Shown: piece by piece, positions 62,540 to 64,000 of the stretch
Numbering within the stretch: position 1 is the first letter of the stretch
Layout: the number at the start of each line of letters is the position of its first letter
Assembly (NCBI RefSeq): GCF_900129215.1
Contig: NZ_FQUQ01000010.1
Location: forward strand, 62,001-126,000
DNA length: 64,000 nt
DNA from: Pedobacter caeni
Lineage (GTDB): Bacteria; Bacteroidota; Bacteroidia; Sphingobacteriales; Sphingobacteriaceae
Direction: 5' to 3'
The notes under the pieces: generated by a model
Database searches by the model: none
Told to the model about the DNA's origin: nothing
What the model saw: only the letters and a program-made list of their open reading frames with translations
Position numbers and translations under genes: made by a program

Positions 62540-63238
62540 TTATCCAACAAAAGCCAGCGTTGCGAAACTCAGTTGATGAACACCACATTTCATCAATTCC
62601 AAACCACAGGCTTCCAATGTTGCCCCTGTCGTGAGCACATCATCTACCAGTAAAATGTGTTTATCTTTCAGTTGTTCCGGATTCCGGACTTCAAAAGCCA
62701 TGGCCATATTTTCAAAGCGGTGGTATCTTCCTTTTTTCGTCTGACTATCGGTGGAGAATTTTCTAAGAAGGTGCATCCTGCTCATTGGAACTTGTAATAC
62801 CTCAGCAATGCCTTCCGCAATACAGGCGCTTTGGTTGTATCCTCTTTGTCTTTCTCTTTTTTTATGGAGAGGCACGGGCATAATCAGGTCGATATGTTGG
62901 TAAGCAGGGGCAAGGAGTAACCTTTCTCCAAGTAATTTGCCCAGTTTGACGCCCAGTTCCGGTTGATTACTGTATTTTAGATGGTGGATGATTTGTTGCA
63001 CCCGGCCTCCTTTTCTGAAGAATAGCATGGCCATAGCTGCGTGACAAGGAACGCGGCCCCAGAATTGTCTCGCTACTTTGTTTTCCGGATGGAGGTGATG
63101 GTCTGTATAAGGGAGGTTGTACAGACATTTGCTGCAGATATGGATTTCAGCCCTATAAAGTGAAGTTCCGCAACCACAGCAAAGGTTTGGGAATAGTAAG
63201 CTTAAAAAATCATTAAAATATGAGCTGATCAGAGACAT
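62540..63238 (-). CDS. ComF-family phosphoribosyltransferase-like protein
   Basis: A 232-residue protein of the ComF type, linked to DNA uptake and transformation. An N-terminal zinc-ribbon-like part has CCGCG near residue 20 and CSKC near 35. The PRTase part (about 110-230) has PVPLHKKRERQRGYNQS near 120 and the PRPP loop HILLVDDVLTTGATLEACG near 195. The exact biochemical role of ComF proteins is not settled. It follows rlmN on the same strand by 41 bases, so the two may be co-transcribed. Downstream lie the twin structured elements. Confidence 0.9.
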   Translation of the reverse strand: MSLISSYFNDFLSLLFPNLCCGCGTSLYRAEIHICSKCLYNLPYTDHHLHPENKVARQFWGRVPCHAAMAMLFFRKGGRVQQIIHHLKYSNQPELGVKLGKLLGERLLLAPAYQHIDLIMPVPLHKKRERQRGYNQSACIAEGIAEVLQVPMSRMHLLRKFSTDSQTKKGRYHRFENMAMAFEVRNPEQLKDKHILLVDDVLTTGATLEACGLELMKCGVHQLSFATLAFVG

Positions 63239-63279
63239 AGGCTAATCTATTAGAATTAGCCATATGGTGGTTGAAAAAC

Positions 63280-64000
63280 TTAGCTTTGTTCTTTTACCGC
63301 GAGCTGTCCGCAAGCTGCATCAATATCTTTTCCTCTGCTTCTTCTGATATTGGTATTCACACCCTGGCTTTTCAGGTAATTAGAAAAGGCATCAATTTTA
63401 TCTCCTTCTGCATTGAGGAAATCAGCAAACTGAATCGGGTTATATTCGATCAGGTTCACTTTACAAGGTACATGTTTACAAAACTTAGCCAGCTCCATTG
63501 CATCTTCAATCTCATCATTGAAATGATTGAATACAATATATTCGTAGGTAACCGGATTTTTGGTTTTAGAGAAATAATATTTTAAAGCTTCTTCCAATGC
63601 CTTTAATGAGTTTTGCTCATTGATGGGCATGATCTCATTTCTTTTCTTGTCGTTAGCCGCATGAAGAGAGATGGCCAGGTTAAATTTAACACCATCATCG
63701 CCCAGCTTTTTGATCATCTTGGCAATTCCTGCTGTGGATACCGTAATCCGCTTGTACGACATATTCAGCCCATCTGGTGCAGTAATGCGGTCGATAGATT
63801 TTAATACATTGGCATAGTTCAGAAGCGGTTCGCCCATTCCCATATACACAATGTTCGTCAGGGGGGCATTATAGTTTTTCTTCGCCTGCTGATCAATTAA
63901 GACCACCTGGTCATAAATCTCGTCTGCATTAAGGTTCCGTTTACGGTCCATATATCCTGTTGCACAGAACTTGCAGGTTAAGCTGCAACCTACCTGTGAG
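63280..64000 (-). CDS. rlmN: 23S rRNA (adenine-2503-C2)-methyltransferase RlmN (partial)
   Basis: The C-terminal 240 residues of a radical-SAM RNA methyltransferase; the N-terminus runs past the right edge of the window. The Cys-x3-Cys-x2-Cys iron-sulphur motif is visible as GCSLTCKFCATGYM at the edge, followed by NIVYMGMGEPLLNY, RITVSTAGI, LAISLHAANDKKRNEIMP and the catalytic Cys near the end (DIDAACGQLAV). It methylates A2503 of 23S rRNA, and some tRNAs, in the cytoplasm. The frame is open through the last base of the window. Full length in the family is about 350 residues. Confidence 0.95.
   Translation of the reverse strand, partial: SQVGCSLTCKFCATGYMDRKRNLNADEIYDQVVLIDQQAKKNYNAPLTNIVYMGMGEPLLNYANVLKSIDRITAPDGLNMSYKRITVSTAGIAKMIKKLGDDGVKFNLAISLHAANDKKRNEIMPINEQNSLKALEEALKYYFSKTKNPVTYEYIVFNHFNDEIEDAMELAKFCKHVPCKVNLIEYNPIQFADFLNAEGDKIDAFSNYLKSQGVNTNIRRSRGKDIDAACGQLAVKEQS

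Overview
The window looks like chromosomal DNA of a Bacteroidota bacterium, most likely Sphingobacteriaceae and Pedobacter-like. This rests on a SusC/SusD pair with an ECF sigma/FecR switch, a type IX secretion (T9SS) type-B C-terminal sorting domain next to PorP/SprF and PorE-like proteins, AraC regulators with membrane N-termini, and promoter-like sites of the Bacteroidota form TAnnTTTG with an upstream TTG. The genus is an inference from gene content; no rRNA is present.

Layout. 1-9300: the end of an AT-rich surface-polysaccharide cluster: a partial lipid-linked sugar flippase, an HpcH/HpaI aldolase-like protein, a sugar-phosphate transferase, an asparagine synthase, an aldo/keto reductase, a membrane-bound nucleotide-sugar dehydratase and a Wzi/RemB-like outer-membrane protein. 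9383-11071: an intact ISL3-type insertion sequence (26-bp inverted repeats, 8-bp target duplication, two-frame transposase) sitting inside a small broken reading frame. 11114-12641: tRNA-Thr(TGT) and a two-gene XRE regulator/unknown pair. 13002-20631 (minus strand): an ECF sigma, FecR, SusC, SusD, EEP-hydrolase operon. On the plus strand beside it are a DUF2264 protein and a patatin-barrel (type Vd-like) protein. 24505-29956: a cluster that reads as an unusual chaperone/usher-like surface-fibre system. 30065-33954: GH125 and GH20 glycosidases. 34052-37600: a hybrid histidine kinase. 37681-38382: a small, probably abundant outer-membrane barrel protein. 39027-55263: three tandem membrane AraC regulators, a 3227-residue repeat adhesin with a T9SS type-B sorting domain, then its SprF-like and PorE-like partners. 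55386-64000: mostly housekeeping genes (dxs, glyA, a second GAF/PAS hybrid kinase, an AAA ATPase, comF, rlmN), with two structured, partly identical elements downstream of comF that may be small RNAs.

How the parts fit. Most of the window deals with the cell surface: polysaccharide export, glycan uptake and trimming, a fibre assembly system, and a giant secreted adhesin with dedicated export partners. The strongest candidates for undescribed biology are the chaperone/usher-like cluster (24505-29956), the adhesin locus with its three membrane AraC regulators and higher-order repeats, and the twin RNA-like elements at 62271-62490. All assignments come from reading motifs and protein architecture; no database search was possible.
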